Part shown: piece by piece, positions 15,718-24,392 of the stretch
Numbering within the stretch: position 1 is the first letter of the stretch
Layout of the letters: the number at the start of each line of letters is the position of its first letter
Assembly: GCA_021779935.1 (NCBI GenBank)
Contig: JAJXZT010000017.1
Span: 47,583 to 111,582 of the forward strand
Direction: 5' to 3'
Source of the DNA: Acidobacteriota bacterium
Lineage (GTDB): Bacteria; Acidobacteriota; Terriglobia; Terriglobales; Acidobacteriaceae
DNA length: 64,000 nt
Position numbers and translations under genes: made by a program
The notes under the pieces: model-generated
Databases searched by the model: none
Seen by the model: the letters and a program-made list of their open reading frames with translations, nothing else
What the model was told of the DNA's origin: nothing

Positions 15718-17048
15718 TGGAACCGGTCATCAGCGTACGCGGGCTCAACCACTTCTACGGCGACGGCGGCTCACGCAAGCAGGTGCTGTACGACGTTGAG
15801 TTGGAAGTGAAGCCCGGAAAGATCCTGATTCTCACTGGACCTTCCGGCTCGGGCAAAACTACGCTGCTCACGCTGATTGGCGGGTTACGTTCGGTGGAGG
15901 ATGGCGAGGTCCATGTGCTCGGCCATACTATGCGCGAATCGCGTTCTCCGTCGGCATATGCTGTGCGCGAACAGATCGGCTTCATCTTCCAGCACAGCAA
16001 CCTGTTGCAAGCGCTGAGAGCGTGCGAAAACGTGCAGATGTCAGTGGGCACTGCCGGCAACCTGCCTGATGACAGCCGTTCGCAGGCAGTCGAGATGCTG
16101 GAGGCAGTCGGCCTGGGACATCGTGTGGACTATCCGGTGGGCTTGCTTTCCGGCGGCGAGCGACAGCGTGTGGCGGTGGCGAGGGCACTGGTGCGAAAAC
16201 CAAAAATTGTTCTGGCCGATGAACCCACGGCGGCTCTCGACCGCAAGTCCGGTCGAGACGTAGTGGAGTTGTTACAATCCCTGGCCCGCAGACAGAACTG
16301 CGCAGTACTGCTGGTGACGCACGACAACCGCATTCTTGATATCGCCGACGAAATCGTGGCCATGGAGGACGGACGAATCACGCCCGTGGCAGCCGGACTG
16401 GCCGCCCACTCGGGACGCGTCTTACAGGCATTCTCGCGACTTTCGCGCAGCGGAGAACTCGCGCCGCAGGTGCACACGCTTTCGAACCGGCAATTCCTCG
16501 AAATGCTCGAGGGGATGACTCACGAATTCGAGGAGCTGCTGAGGGTACTCGATCTGGGTAACGACGAATTACTGGAAGGACTTCTAAACCAGGTGCTTCG
16601 GGCCGTCACCGAGCGCATTCGCGACATGCTGCAGGCGGAGCGTGCCACGGTCTTCATCGTCGACCGTGCGCGAGGCATGTTGCACTCGCGTATTGCGGAC
16701 ACAACGGGAGCCAGACCACTGGTGATCGAGATTGCGCTCGACAAGGGAATTGCCGGACGCGTGGCACGAAGCAACCGCGCGGAAAACATCTCCAACCCCG
16801 CGACCGATGCCGACTTCATCACCGACATCGACCGCGACACCGGCTTCCACGCGCGCAACCTGCTCTGCATGCCGATCGACAATCGCGCGGGAGAGGTCAT
16901 TGCCGTGGCACAAATGTTGAACAAGACGAATGGAGATCACTTCAGCGGAGCGGACCAACGCGCCTTCGAAGACTTTGCCGAGCCGTTGGGGATTATGCTG
17001 GAAAGTTGCTTTGCGATCGCGAGACGGTCGCGGAGTTCGGCGGAGTAG
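15717..17048 (+). CDS. devA: DevA-type ABC ATPase fused to a C-terminal GAF domain
   Basis: 443 residues, about twice the length of an ordinary DevA. The ABC ATPase occupies 1-225: Walker A GPSGSGKTT near 40, Q-loop FIFQHSN, signature LSGGERQR near 143, Walker B VLADEP near 163 and the switch His in VTHD near 200. A linker is followed by a GAF domain (about 285-435: AERATVFIVDRARGMLHSRI ... DKGIAGRVARSNRAENI ... NLLCMPIDNRAGEVIAVAQM). I infer that transport is gated by a ligand or cyclic nucleotide bound to the GAF. The fusion is continuous, with no sign of a frameshift. Confidence 0.9.
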   Translation: MEPVISVRGLNHFYGDGGSRKQVLYDVELEVKPGKILILTGPSGSGKTTLLTLIGGLRSVEDGEVHVLGHTMRESRSPSAYAVREQIGFIFQHSNLLQALRACENVQMSVGTAGNLPDDSRSQAVEMLEAVGLGHRVDYPVGLLSGGERQRVAVARALVRKPKIVLADEPTAALDRKSGRDVVELLQSLARRQNCAVLLVTHDNRILDIADEIVAMEDGRITPVAAGLAAHSGRVLQAFSRLSRSGELAPQVHTLSNRQFLEMLEGMTHEFEELLRVLDLGNDELLEGLLNQVLRAVTERIRDMLQAERATVFIVDRARGMLHSRIADTTGARPLVIEIALDKGIAGRVARSNRAENISNPATDADFITDIDRDTGFHARNLLCMPIDNRAGEVIAVAQMLNKTNGDHFSGADQRAFEDFAEPLGIMLESCFAIARRSRSSAE

Positions 17049-17065
17049 CCCCCGGAAAACACCAA

Positions 17066-17086
17066 CGGCGAGCATTTAGCTCGCCG
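17066..17086. terminator. Hairpin between the devBCA operon and the HU gene
   Basis: CGGCGAGC pairs with GCTCGCCG around ATTTA. T-runs on either side are poor, so termination is likely but not certain for both converging units. Confidence 0.55.
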
Positions 17087-17111
17087 CGTGTAAATCTTGA
17101 GACTCTGCCGG

Positions 17112-17444
17112 TTACGCGTTGCCCTCGGCTGGAGCGGGAGCGCCGTCCGCAGCGGCGGGGAGTTCTTCGCCGCCGTTGACCAGATCCTTCAACTCCTTGC
17201 TGGGCTTGAAGAACGGAATCTTTTTCGCTGGCACTTCGACGCGGTCGCCAGTTTTCGGGTTACGTCCGACGCGCGGTTTGCGCTGGCGTGTACGGAAGCT
17301 GCCAAAACCACGGATTTCGATCTTGTCACCGGCGCGGAGGGCATGCACCACGCTGTCGAAGATGGTCTCGACGATGACTTCGCTGTCTTTGCGGGTAAGT
17401 TCCGCCAGACGTGAGACTTCCTCGATGAGATCGGCTTTAGTCAT
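17112..17444 (-). CDS. HU/IHF-family DNA-bending protein
   Basis: 110 residues: the first 92 are a complete HU/IHF fold (MTKADLIEEVSRLAELTRKD, GDKIEIRGFGSFRTRQRKPR, GRNPKTGDRVEVPAKKIPFF). GRNPKTG is the arm motif, with the Pro that intercalates at DNA kinks. The pattern VEVPAKKIPFFKPSKELK is nearer IHF than HU. A C-terminal tail rich in Ala, Pro and Gly (about 95-110) is added. A ribosome site AGGGGAG lies upstream. Expected role: nucleoid architecture and regulatory DNA bending. Confidence 0.93.
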   Translation of the reverse strand: MTKADLIEEVSRLAELTRKDSEVIVETIFDSVVHALRAGDKIEIRGFGSFRTRQRKPRVGRNPKTGDRVEVPAKKIPFFKPSKELKDLVNGGEELPAAADGAPAPAEGNA

Positions 17445-17626
17445 TGGCTGCTTCTCCCCTAGAAGTTGAGCACCTGGCGCTGCGGCTTAGGTGCCGTCGG
17501 GATAACAATCTCAGATTTTACAAGCACTTGGCAAGAGACTGTCTAGGATACCGGTAGAATTTTCAACGCTGACCCAAGCCAAGGAAACGGGCTAGGAACC
17601 ATCCCGGGAAGGCTGAAGGCACCGTT

Positions 17627-18514
17627 TTAGCGGAAAATCCGGTGAAAAAATGCCCCGATGGCATGGAAGAATCCGCCCGGCGATTTGGGTTTTGCGGCTT
17701 TTCTTACGCCTGATTTTCCGGCAGGGGGTGGCGGCAGCACGGAGGGTTCCAACATCCGGTAGGCGTCCATGGTGCTGCGGGTCCGTACCTGGGCGATGTA
17801 GTAGGAGATATCGGGCGCCTGTCCACTGCCCTCGTAGATGAACGGGGCATCGACTTCCACATGGCTGTTGGGTGGCGCCGCAGAGCCCTGTGCGGGTTCG
17901 GCGTTCGAAGGCGGAGGAGAGGGCCTGGGGGGAGGGCATCCACAGGCAGAGACGTCGTGCACGGGGTTCGCCAGGTGCCCTCCGGGGAACATTACAGACT
18001 CGTCCGGCTTGACCTGGTAGGTTCCCGAGCCCATGAGTTCGGTGACGATCAACGACGCGGCGTTGCCCGCGCGAGGCGTAATGCAGGTGTCTCCCTTGGA
18101 GTTGGAACCTATGGCGAAGTGGAACACTCCGGGCCCGACTAGCTGGACACGGAAGTCAGGGGTCATGACGGCATCCGCCACCGCACCGAGCGAGTAGTGG
18201 AGTTCGAGCGCGCCGCCACTGATGGCGAACATCAGCTCGGAACCGTTGGATGAAGTGCTGACGTTGAGCTTGGTATCAGGACAGATGCGAACTTCTCCGC
18301 CGCGATGGAGGCGTAATACGGCGGTGGCCGGACCGGCCGTAACTTGCGATCCGCTGAGCACCTCGGTTCCGCCCGCGGCGACAACAACGGAACCGCGCAC
18401 GGATGCATCACTGGCGAATACCTGGCCGACGGGCTGTTGAGCATGGGCGGCAGGGACCAGTGGAAGAAGAACGGCAGTTGCGGCAAGCAACCGATGTACG
18501 GTCCTGAAGGTCAC
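17627..18514 (-). CDS. Secreted FecR-like protein with Pro-rich linker
   Basis: 295 residues. A signal peptide (MTFRTVHRLLAATAVLLPLVPAAHA) precedes a beta-rich domain that resembles FecR-type repeats (GSQVTAGPATAVLRLHRGGEVRICPDTKLNVSTS... MFAISGGALELHYSLG), then a C-G-C-P-rich, Pro-rich linker (near 195-215) and a basic C-terminal tail (GVRKAAKPKSPGGFFHAIGAFFHRIFR). I infer a periplasmic sensor or structural protein. The amphipathic C-terminal helix may touch the membrane. No partner sigma factor or receptor is nearby. Confidence 0.65.
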   Translation of the reverse strand: MTFRTVHRLLAATAVLLPLVPAAHAQQPVGQVFASDASVRGSVVVAAGGTEVLSGSQVTAGPATAVLRLHRGGEVRICPDTKLNVSTSSNGSELMFAISGGALELHYSLGAVADAVMTPDFRVQLVGPGVFHFAIGSNSKGDTCITPRAGNAASLIVTELMGSGTYQVKPDESVMFPGGHLANPVHDVSACGCPPPRPSPPPSNAEPAQGSAAPPNSHVEVDAPFIYEGSGQAPDISYYIAQVRTRSTMDAYRMLEPSVLPPPPAGKSGVRKAAKPKSPGGFFHAIGAFFHRIFR

Positions 18515-18565
18515 GTGGGTCTATTGAAGCACAACCGGAGGCCGGAGGGGAGAGCCCCTTGCGCG

Positions 18566-18880
18566 CTACTTGGGCAGAAACTCGTAGCGCTCGATGCGGG
18601 CGGCAACGGCCAGCTTGCCTGCATTGACCTCATCAATGCGCAAAACGTGGCCGAAGCAGCGCACCTGCATGGATTCGGTAAGTGTGATTTCCGGGGGGAG
18701 CATGAGAACAAATTCAACATTGGTTCCTGGCTCCAGTGGAGCGTCCGAATAGAAGCAGACACCTCGCGAGCTTACATCGCGGGTTTCCGTCTGAGCCGGC
18801 TCCGAGGTTGATCCGGTGGAAACCGCAACCGGCAGTTGCAGCGAGAACCGGCGAGTGGCTCGCTTCTCCGTGTTCATCAT
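18566..18880 (-). CDS. PilZ domain protein
   Basis: 104 residues counted from MMNTEKRATRRF, chosen because GGGAGG lies five bases upstream; the longer frame lacks one. The PilZ signature is complete: RATRR (the RxxxR motif) and DVSSRG (DxSxxG), followed by a six-strand barrel pattern (GTNVEFVLMLPPEI ... QVRCFGHVLRID ... LAVAARIERYEF). A single-domain c-di-GMP receptor is the expected function. It stands 50 bases upstream of the FecR-like gene on the same strand and may be co-transcribed with it. Confidence 0.88.
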   Translation of the reverse strand: MMNTEKRATRRFSLQLPVAVSTGSTSEPAQTETRDVSSRGVCFYSDAPLEPGTNVEFVLMLPPEITLTESMQVRCFGHVLRIDEVNAGKLAVAARIERYEFLPK

Positions 18881-19231
18881 CCAAACCCTCCCGAGGTGGG
18901 ATAAGGATTGCCGAGCACGTGGCAAGTGTCAAGCTGAAGGAAGCGAAATGGTGACATAGGACCACTGTGGGACGTCCCGGAGGACATCGGTTTGTGGACC
19001 ACCGTAACGAGGAGCATTGAGATTAGCAATGGCGGAAATGTCCGGCTTTTGCCACAATTTGGTTGATCGTTGACGATAACCAGCGTGGCTGGCGTATACT
19101 TTGCCGACCCCGCCCTCCCCCGTTAGGATTGCCGTACTCGAGGTGCGCACCCGATTCTGTTTAGCGGGTTATTCTTTGGTTCGGTGAATGATTGCTTGCT
19201 GGACGCGGCCGTAGCCGCGCGATGAGGGCGC
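18881..19231. other. Divergent intergenic region, PilZ and MBL genes
   Basis: About 350 bases. A possible plus-strand promoter is TTGACG (19070-19075) with TATACT (19095-19100), spacing 19, which would give a leader of about 125 bases. GCGGC-cgta-GCCGC forms a small hairpin just before the MBL start. No gene seen. Confidence 0.45.
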
Positions 19232-20062
19232 ATGTACATCAAGTTCTGGGGCGTTCGTGGATCGACGCCCACACCGCAATTGGAAAACATGCGGTACGGG
19301 GGCAACACCTCCTGCGTGGAAGTGCGCGTCAATGGCCACATCTATGTCTTCGACTGCGGCACGGGTTTCCGCAATCTCGGGAAACAACTGGTAACGGAAT
19401 TCCAGAACCAGCCAATTTACGCGCATATTTTCATCTCGCACTTTCACTGGGACCATATTCAGGGAATTCCGTTTTTCTCGCCGCTATATGAAAGCCCGGA
19501 CAACTACTTCTTCTTCCACTCGTCGAGCCGCACGCGCGGTCTGCAACGGGCGATTGAAGAACAGATGGCGGACCCGTACTTCCCGGTCGACATGAGCGAG
19601 ATGGCTGCCCACAGGCATTTCTACGACATCGAAGAGGACCGCATCGCCTTCGACGATTGCGTGGTGCAGTCGCTATGGTTGAATCATCCGCAGGGATGCC
19701 TGGGCTTCCGCATTGAAACCGATCAGGGCATCGTGGTCTACGCCACCGACAACGAACCGGGCCATCCCGTTTTCGACAAGAACGTGCGCAAACTGGCCGA
19801 GGGTGCGGATGTATTGATCTATGATTCGCAATATCTGCCGGATGAGTACGAGGCGAAGAAGCGCGGCTGGGGACACAGCCACTGGCGCGAGGCGGTAAAC
19901 ATCGTGATGGAGAGCGGAGCGAAAGAACTGGTGCTCTTCCACCACGACCCGGATCACTCGGACGGATGCATCGACTCGATTGTGCAGAAGGCACAGGAAT
20001 ACTACCCGAAGGTTCGCGCCGCGAGCGAAGGCATGGAGATCAGTGTGGTTTCTTCCAAATAG
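19232..20062 (+). CDS. Metallo-beta-lactamase-fold hydrolase
   Basis: 276 residues with the start FWGVRGSTPTP and the metal motif HFHWDH at 70-75 (H70, H72, D74, H75), a further His in LNHPQG, the bridging Asp in YATDNEPG and the last His in LVLFHHDPDHSD. This layout belongs to the phosphodiesterase-like branch of the fold (near PhnP and related enzymes), not to beta-lactamases. Substrate unknown. Single gene between a divergent neighbour and the gdhA regulatory region. Confidence 0.85.
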   Translation: MYIKFWGVRGSTPTPQLENMRYGGNTSCVEVRVNGHIYVFDCGTGFRNLGKQLVTEFQNQPIYAHIFISHFHWDHIQGIPFFSPLYESPDNYFFFHSSSRTRGLQRAIEEQMADPYFPVDMSEMAAHRHFYDIEEDRIAFDDCVVQSLWLNHPQGCLGFRIETDQGIVVYATDNEPGHPVFDKNVRKLAEGADVLIYDSQYLPDEYEAKKRGWGHSHWREAVNIVMESGAKELVLFHHDPDHSDGCIDSIVQKAQEYYPKVRAASEGMEISVVSSK

Positions 20063-20425
20063 CCCGGCGCATCTAACTGACTGGGGTGGCCGGTCGAATA
20101 TCGACATCGCAACCATGCACAATCACCAAGCCGCCCTGGCGGATCGGGTTCTTAGTCACTCATATGGCGAAAACGGGTTATCCGGTACGTCACACCTGCT
20201 GGTGATAGCGACTTGCAAGGCTTTCGACGCGGTGCATATACTAGCGAGTTTGCTCGCCCCGGAAAACGGGGCGCTCAGACTCGGAGCATTTCCGTACCAC
20301 CCGGAAAAACGGCGGGGCGGGTGAGCCCAGGGCCAGGCTCTGTTGGCAATTCAAAGGTGGCATTGCACACACACAGACATTGAGATAACCCCCAAACAAT
20401 AGGGGACGGAAGTTTCGGAGAATGC
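20063..20425 (+). promoter_or_regulatory. Promoter and structured leader of gdhA
   Basis: No gene in this stretch. A sigma-70-like promoter can be read as TTGCAA (20213-20218), an 18-base spacer and TATACT (20237-20242). The transcript would have about 175 untranslated bases, starting with two adjoining hairpins: GCGAG/CTCGC (20244-20257) and GCCCCG/CGGGGC (20256-20272), which share two bases and therefore compete. GGAG precedes the ATG by six bases. Confidence 0.5.
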
Positions 20426-21694
20426 ATGACAACCGCAATTCATCAAAACACGGAAACCAATCCGTGGGAAGCGCAAGCAGCGCGGTTTGATTTTGCCGCG
20501 CGGAAGTTGAACCTGGACGAGGGTCTATGGAGGATTCTCAGCCAGCCAAGCCGTGAAATCACGGTCCACATTCCTGTCCAGATGGACAACGGACACCTGG
20601 AAGTCTTTACCGGCTACCGAGTGCAACACTCGATGGCGCGGGGCCCTGCCAAGGGCGGCCTGCGTTACTCGCCGGACGTGAACCTCGATGAAGTACGCGC
20701 ACTGGCGGCATGGATGACATGGAAGTGCGCGGTGGTCAACATCCCCTTCGGCGGCGCGAAGGGCGGAATCATCTGCGACCCCAAAAAAATGTCGATGAGC
20801 GAACTGGAGCGTATGACGCGCCGGTACACCGCCGAGCTGATCGAATTCATCGGTCCCGAAAAAGACGTGCCCGCGCCGGACGTGAACACCAACGAGCAGG
20901 TGATGGCGTGGATGATGGATACCTACTCGATGCACATGCGGCAGACGGTGACGGCAGTGGTTACCGGCAAGCCGGTGAATATTGGCGGTTCGCGCGGACG
21001 TCGCGAGGCCACGGGACGCGGCGTAACGATTGTGGCCAACCAGGCGATGAAGAAACTGGGGATGGACCCGGCGGCGACGCGCGTGGTGGTGCAAGGATTC
21101 GGCAACGTCGGTTCGCATGCCGCACGCCTGATGAACGAAGTGGGCTACAAGATTGTCGGGATTGCGGAGTGGGACGGCGGCCTTTACAACAAGAACGGAA
21201 TCGACATTGAAGATCTGTGGGAATACCGCGAACGCAATGGCACGATCCATGGCTTCCCCGGCGCGGAGAAGTACGACTCTTCGGAGTTGTTGATTACGGA
21301 TTGCGACGTGCTTGTACCGGCCGCGACGGAAAACGTCATCACCACGCACAATGCCGACAAGATCAAGGCCAAGGTCATCGTGGAAGGGGCGAACGGGCCA
21401 ACCACGGCAGCAGCCGACGACATCCTGGCGGACAAGGGCATTTTCGTCATTCCAGACATCCTGGCAAACGCGGGTGGCGTGACGACTTCCTACTTCGAGT
21501 GGGTGCAGGACCGGCAGGGCTACTTCTGGAAAGAGGCTGTGGTCAACGAGCAACTGAAGGACATCATGGAGTCGGCATTCGACGATGTGATCCGGTACTC
21601 GGAGACGCACGAGGTAAACAACCGTATCGCGGCGTATATGCTGGCCATTGACCGCGTGGCATACACGATCCGGCAGCGCGGTATCTACGCGTAA
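20426..21694 (+). CDS. gdhA: Glutamate dehydrogenase
   Basis: Interconverts glutamate and 2-oxoglutarate plus ammonia. The 422 residues match the hexameric short class. Substrate site: [10 protein letters not shown] near 72-81 and PFGGAKGGI with catalytic Lys112; dinucleotide fold [10 protein letters not shown] near 224-233; EGANGPTT and [18 protein letters not shown] near the end. The fold follows the NAD/dual-specific archaeal/Bacillus branch. The upstream leader suggests regulated expression. Confidence 0.96.
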   Translation: MTTAIHQNTETNPWEAQAARFDFAARKLNLDEGLWRILSQPSREITVHIPVQMDNGHLEVFTGYRVQHSMARGPAKGGLRYSPDVNLDEVRALAAWMTWKCAVVNIPFGGAKGGIICDPKKMSMSELERMTRRYTAELIEFIGPEKDVPAPDVNTNEQVMAWMMDTYSMHMRQTVTAVVTGKPVNIGGSRGRREATGRGVTIVANQAMKKLGMDPAATRVVVQGFGNVGSHAARLMNEVGYKIVGIAEWDGGLYNKNGIDIEDLWEYRERNGTIHGFPGAEKYDSSELLITDCDVLVPAATENVITTHNADKIKAKVIVEGANGPTTAAADDILADKGIFVIPDILANAGGVTTSYFEWVQDRQGYFWKEAVVNEQLKDIMESAFDDVIRYSETHEVNNRIAAYMLAIDRVAYTIRQRGIYA

Positions 21695-21744
21695 CCCCCG
21701 GGCGGAGCGACGCGCGGACAGTGTTCAAATTGGGTATGGAATGT

Positions 21745-21769
21745 GGGGCGGCAACGGTGCCGCCCCTTT
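21745..21769 (+). terminator. Terminator of gdhA
   Basis: GGGGCGGCA pairs with TGCCGCCCC around ACGG, followed by TTTC. Confidence 0.75.
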
Positions 21770-21883
21770 CGTCTACATGGCGTCTTACGCTCGTTGATTT
21801 GACGCGGCGCAAAGGAGCATAATCACAGTCTCTCCCACTGTATCGACGACAACGTGGGAAGTTACCTGGGCTGGCCTCGTCCG

Positions 21884-22534
21884 GTGAACCTGCCGAATTA
21901 CATAACGACTGCACGGATCTTCTCGGTGCCGCTGCTGATCTGGATTCTCTCCAGCAGCCGTTTTCATGGCGTGCACGGGGAGCAGGAACTGCTTGCCTCG
22001 GCGGTGTTTATCCTGGCCTCGGTGACGGATGGACTGGACGGCTTCCTGGCGCGACGGCGCGGCCAGGTCACCACTCTGGGAATGCTGCTGGATCCGCTGG
22101 CCGACAAACTGCTAATCGCCGGAGCCTTTATTTCGCTGGTGCAGTTTGCGCCCCAGATCGTTTCAGCATGGATTGCCGTGATCATCATCGGACGGGAGTT
22201 CCTGGTGACAGGCTTGCGCTCGATCGCCGCACAGGAAGGGTTCACGATCCAGGCGAGCGATGTGGGCAAGTTTAAGATGGTGGTGCAGATCGTGTCGGTC
22301 GTCGCGGTGATCCTGGCGCATCATTGGACGATCTGGGACTTCAAGTACTTTATCTTTCCTGTACACGTGATCGCCGTGACCGCCGTGTGGTTCATGGTGG
22401 CGGTTTCTCTGTTCTCCGCGGGCGATTATTTCTGGGCGTTCTGGTCAAAGATCGACAAGCAAGCGGAGCGCAGGCGGCGCAGGCGCGTCTTTGTGATGAA
22501 ACGCAGCAGGAAACGCGACGCTCCAGCCACCTAG
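21884..22534 (+). CDS. pgsA: CDP-diacylglycerol-glycerol-3-phosphate 3-phosphatidyltransferase
   Basis: Makes phosphatidylglycerophosphate, the committed step to phosphatidylglycerol and cardiolipin. The CDP-alcohol phosphotransferase motif is complete: DGLDGFLARRRGQVTTLG then MLLDPLADK. Four to five membrane spans can be counted, and the tail is strongly basic. I place the start at GTG 21884 because family members begin MNLPNYIT; a GTG ten codons earlier (21854) is also open. AMMECR1 follows ten bases downstream. Confidence 0.92.
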   Translation: MNLPNYITTARIFSVPLLIWILSSSRFHGVHGEQELLASAVFILASVTDGLDGFLARRRGQVTTLGMLLDPLADKLLIAGAFISLVQFAPQIVSAWIAVIIIGREFLVTGLRSIAAQEGFTIQASDVGKFKMVVQIVSVVAVILAHHWTIWDFKYFIFPVHVIAVTAVWFMVAVSLFSAGDYFWAFWSKIDKQAERRRRRRVFVMKRSRKRDAPAT

Positions 22535-22544
22535 CGCGGAGACT

Positions 22545-23117
22545 ATGGATACTCCGAACGAGTATTCTCCCGAAGAACGACGACTATTGCTGCGCTGGGC
22601 ACACGCGGCCATCCGCTCCGGCATAGACGAAAAAGCGCTGGACTGCACGGCACCCACCCCGCACCTGGAAGAGTTGCGCGGGGCGTTCACGACACTGCAC
22701 GAAGACAGCAGATTGCGCGGATGCATCGGATACGTGCAGGCAATTTTTCCGCTCTACCGCACAGTGTATGAAACCGCACGGGCAGCGGCTTTCCACGATC
22801 CACGGTTTGTTCCCATCAGCAGAAACGAACTCTCGCACCTACAGATTGAAATCAGCGTGATGTCGCCGCTGCGTCCGATTCAGCCGCAGGAAGTGGTGAT
22901 TGGCGTTCACGGCCTGGTGGTCTCGCGCGGCGGCTACTGCGGACTGCTGCTGCCGCAGGTGGCATCCGAATACGGATGGGACCTCGAGCAATTCCTGGCG
23001 GAGACCTGCCGCAAGGCGGGGCTGCCGTCCGACGCGCTGGCCCACGGCGCAAAGCTCGAGGCTTTCACGGCAGAAGTTTTTGGCGAAGAATATCCCGGCA
23101 GTTCCCTCGTCGACTGA
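22545..23117 (+). CDS. amrA: AMMECR1-domain protein (AmmeMemoRadiSam system protein A)
   Basis: 190 residues, the AMMECR1 fold with the invariant LRGCIGY block near 57-63, PRFVPISRNELSHLQIEISVMSPL, GLVVSRGGYCGLLLPQV and LEAFTAEVFGEE. The family often travels with a Memo protein and a radical-SAM enzyme, but neither is next to it here; it appears to form an operon with pgsA. The biochemical function is not established. Confidence 0.92.
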   Translation: MDTPNEYSPEERRLLLRWAHAAIRSGIDEKALDCTAPTPHLEELRGAFTTLHEDSRLRGCIGYVQAIFPLYRTVYETARAAAFHDPRFVPISRNELSHLQIEISVMSPLRPIQPQEVVIGVHGLVVSRGGYCGLLLPQVASEYGWDLEQFLAETCRKAGLPSDALAHGAKLEAFTAEVFGEEYPGSSLVD

Positions 23118-23120
23118 AAG

Positions 23121-23146
23121 AAAAACGCGCCACCGAAGCGGCGCGC
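23121..23146 (-). terminator. Terminator of the 23167 gene
   Basis: On the minus strand CGCGCC pairs with GGCGCG across an eight-base loop that includes CTTCGG, followed by TTTTT. It also separates the converging amrA gene. Confidence 0.75.
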
Positions 23147-23166
23147 ATTTCCTGCTACAAGGAGAG

Positions 23167-24081
23167 TTAGTGTGTTGCAGGAACCTCAACCTGGTCGCCG
23201 AGATGCATATCTTCAAGCGTGAGGATCACCATGCCGGTGGCGGTGGTCGGAGTAACGGAAAGCACCATGATCTCGCCAATGCCACGATGCGGCAGATATG
23301 CCAGTGCCTTCGGAGTTGGCGTCGGCATCTTCTCGCGAGTTTCTTCCCACATGGACGCCTTCTCGGAAAGCTTGTCGATGGGAGCCTCTTTGGCAGGATC
23401 ATACCCGCGGGTAACACGGAGGTATTCCCCGGGCTTGAGACCTTCGTTGGAACCGATGTTGAGATAGACCTTGGCACCGGTGGCAACGAAGCTATCGAAA
23501 TCCTTGGCCATCGCAATTTGGCCGGTAACGTCACTCTTTGGTACGGCAAACTTCTGAAAATCCGAGTCAGACTGGCTGAAGACAGGCGCGGGGCGGTCTA
23601 CGAACGGAATGACGAGATCGCCGGGGACGATGGATTCGCAACTGAACTCGACTTTCGCAATGGCAATATCATGGTCGATGTAGTTGACTTTCACGATGCC
23701 AAGATCGGCATACATGCCGCCCATTTTCTTAAGAAGCTTCTGTTGTCCGGGAAAGAGCTCGTTCTTATTAGGGTCCTTCACGCGGCGCACGAGGCGGTAC
23801 TTCTGGCCGACGGTGATGCCGGGGCCGGTGAGGTAAATGACGTCGCCGGTGCTGAAGCGAGTTGCGTTGGGAGCGCGTTCACCGGCAAGCACAAGGTCCT
23901 TGATTGGAATAATCTCCGGTGTAACGAATCCGGCACAGTTGATGTCGGAATAAGTCGGCCCCTGGCGTTTCTCGACCAGGTTCGAACTGAAGGATCGCGG
24001 AGTTGAAGTTGCCTGCGGCGGCGCAGCCTGGGCGACGGCAGCCGTAGCGGCCAGCAGCAAAGCGATCGCAATCTTGTACAT
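23167..24081 (-). CDS. Secreted protein of unknown function
   Basis: 304 residues beginning at the Met that gives a signal peptide (MYKIAIALLLAATAAVAQA), with GGAGGG immediately upstream. The mature part is beta-rich: a CAGFVTPEIIP segment and a paired Cys (FSCESIVPGDLVIPF). ARFSTGDVIYL-like and GLKPGEYLRVTRGYDP strands and a final GEIMVLSVTPTTATGMVI ... LGDQVEV strand recall small repeated beta domains. I do not recognise a family; periplasmic or outer-membrane-associated location inferred. Confidence 0.65.
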   Translation of the reverse strand: MYKIAIALLLAATAAVAQAAPPQATSTPRSFSSNLVEKRQGPTYSDINCAGFVTPEIIPIKDLVLAGERAPNATRFSTGDVIYLTGPGITVGQKYRLVRRVKDPNKNELFPGQQKLLKKMGGMYADLGIVKVNYIDHDIAIAKVEFSCESIVPGDLVIPFVDRPAPVFSQSDSDFQKFAVPKSDVTGQIAMAKDFDSFVATGAKVYLNIGSNEGLKPGEYLRVTRGYDPAKEAPIDKLSEKASMWEETREKMPTPTPKALAYLPHRGIGEIMVLSVTPTTATGMVILTLEDMHLGDQVEVPATH

Positions 24082-24392
24082 ATGCCCTCCGAGGCAGAGG
24101 CGGGCGAACCCATCCCCGGGGAAGCGTCTTCCGCTCAGCAAGCGAGCCATATTTCCGCAAAACGCTGGTTGACGCGCGGGGCTGGCTGCCAGATACGGGT
24201 TACTTCGCGGTACACGGCGAAGAACTCTGAAGCGCACTCCTCCAGCGGGAACGCTAGCAAACGGCGTGATGGGGGTCAAGGTGACCTTGGTCCAGCGTAT
24301 TAACCGTAAAGGTACTTCGTCCGGCATTTCACGCGGTTCTTGCGGAAAGTGTGTTGCATCTGCGGGAAGGCGCCTTTACCATTCAGCCGAAC
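24082..24392. other. Divergent intergenic region upstream of aroDE
   Basis: About 310 bases containing a six-bp perfect hairpin CTTCGC/GCGAAG (24203-24222). I see no gene and no strong promoter consensus. The 3' part may be coding if the GTG at 24351 is used as the aroDE start. Confidence 0.4.

Noticed and set aside
19070..19100. TTGACG/TATACT as promoter of the MBL gene
   Set aside because: Spacing of 19 bases and a distance of over 120 bases to the start make it too weak to call as a feature of its own.
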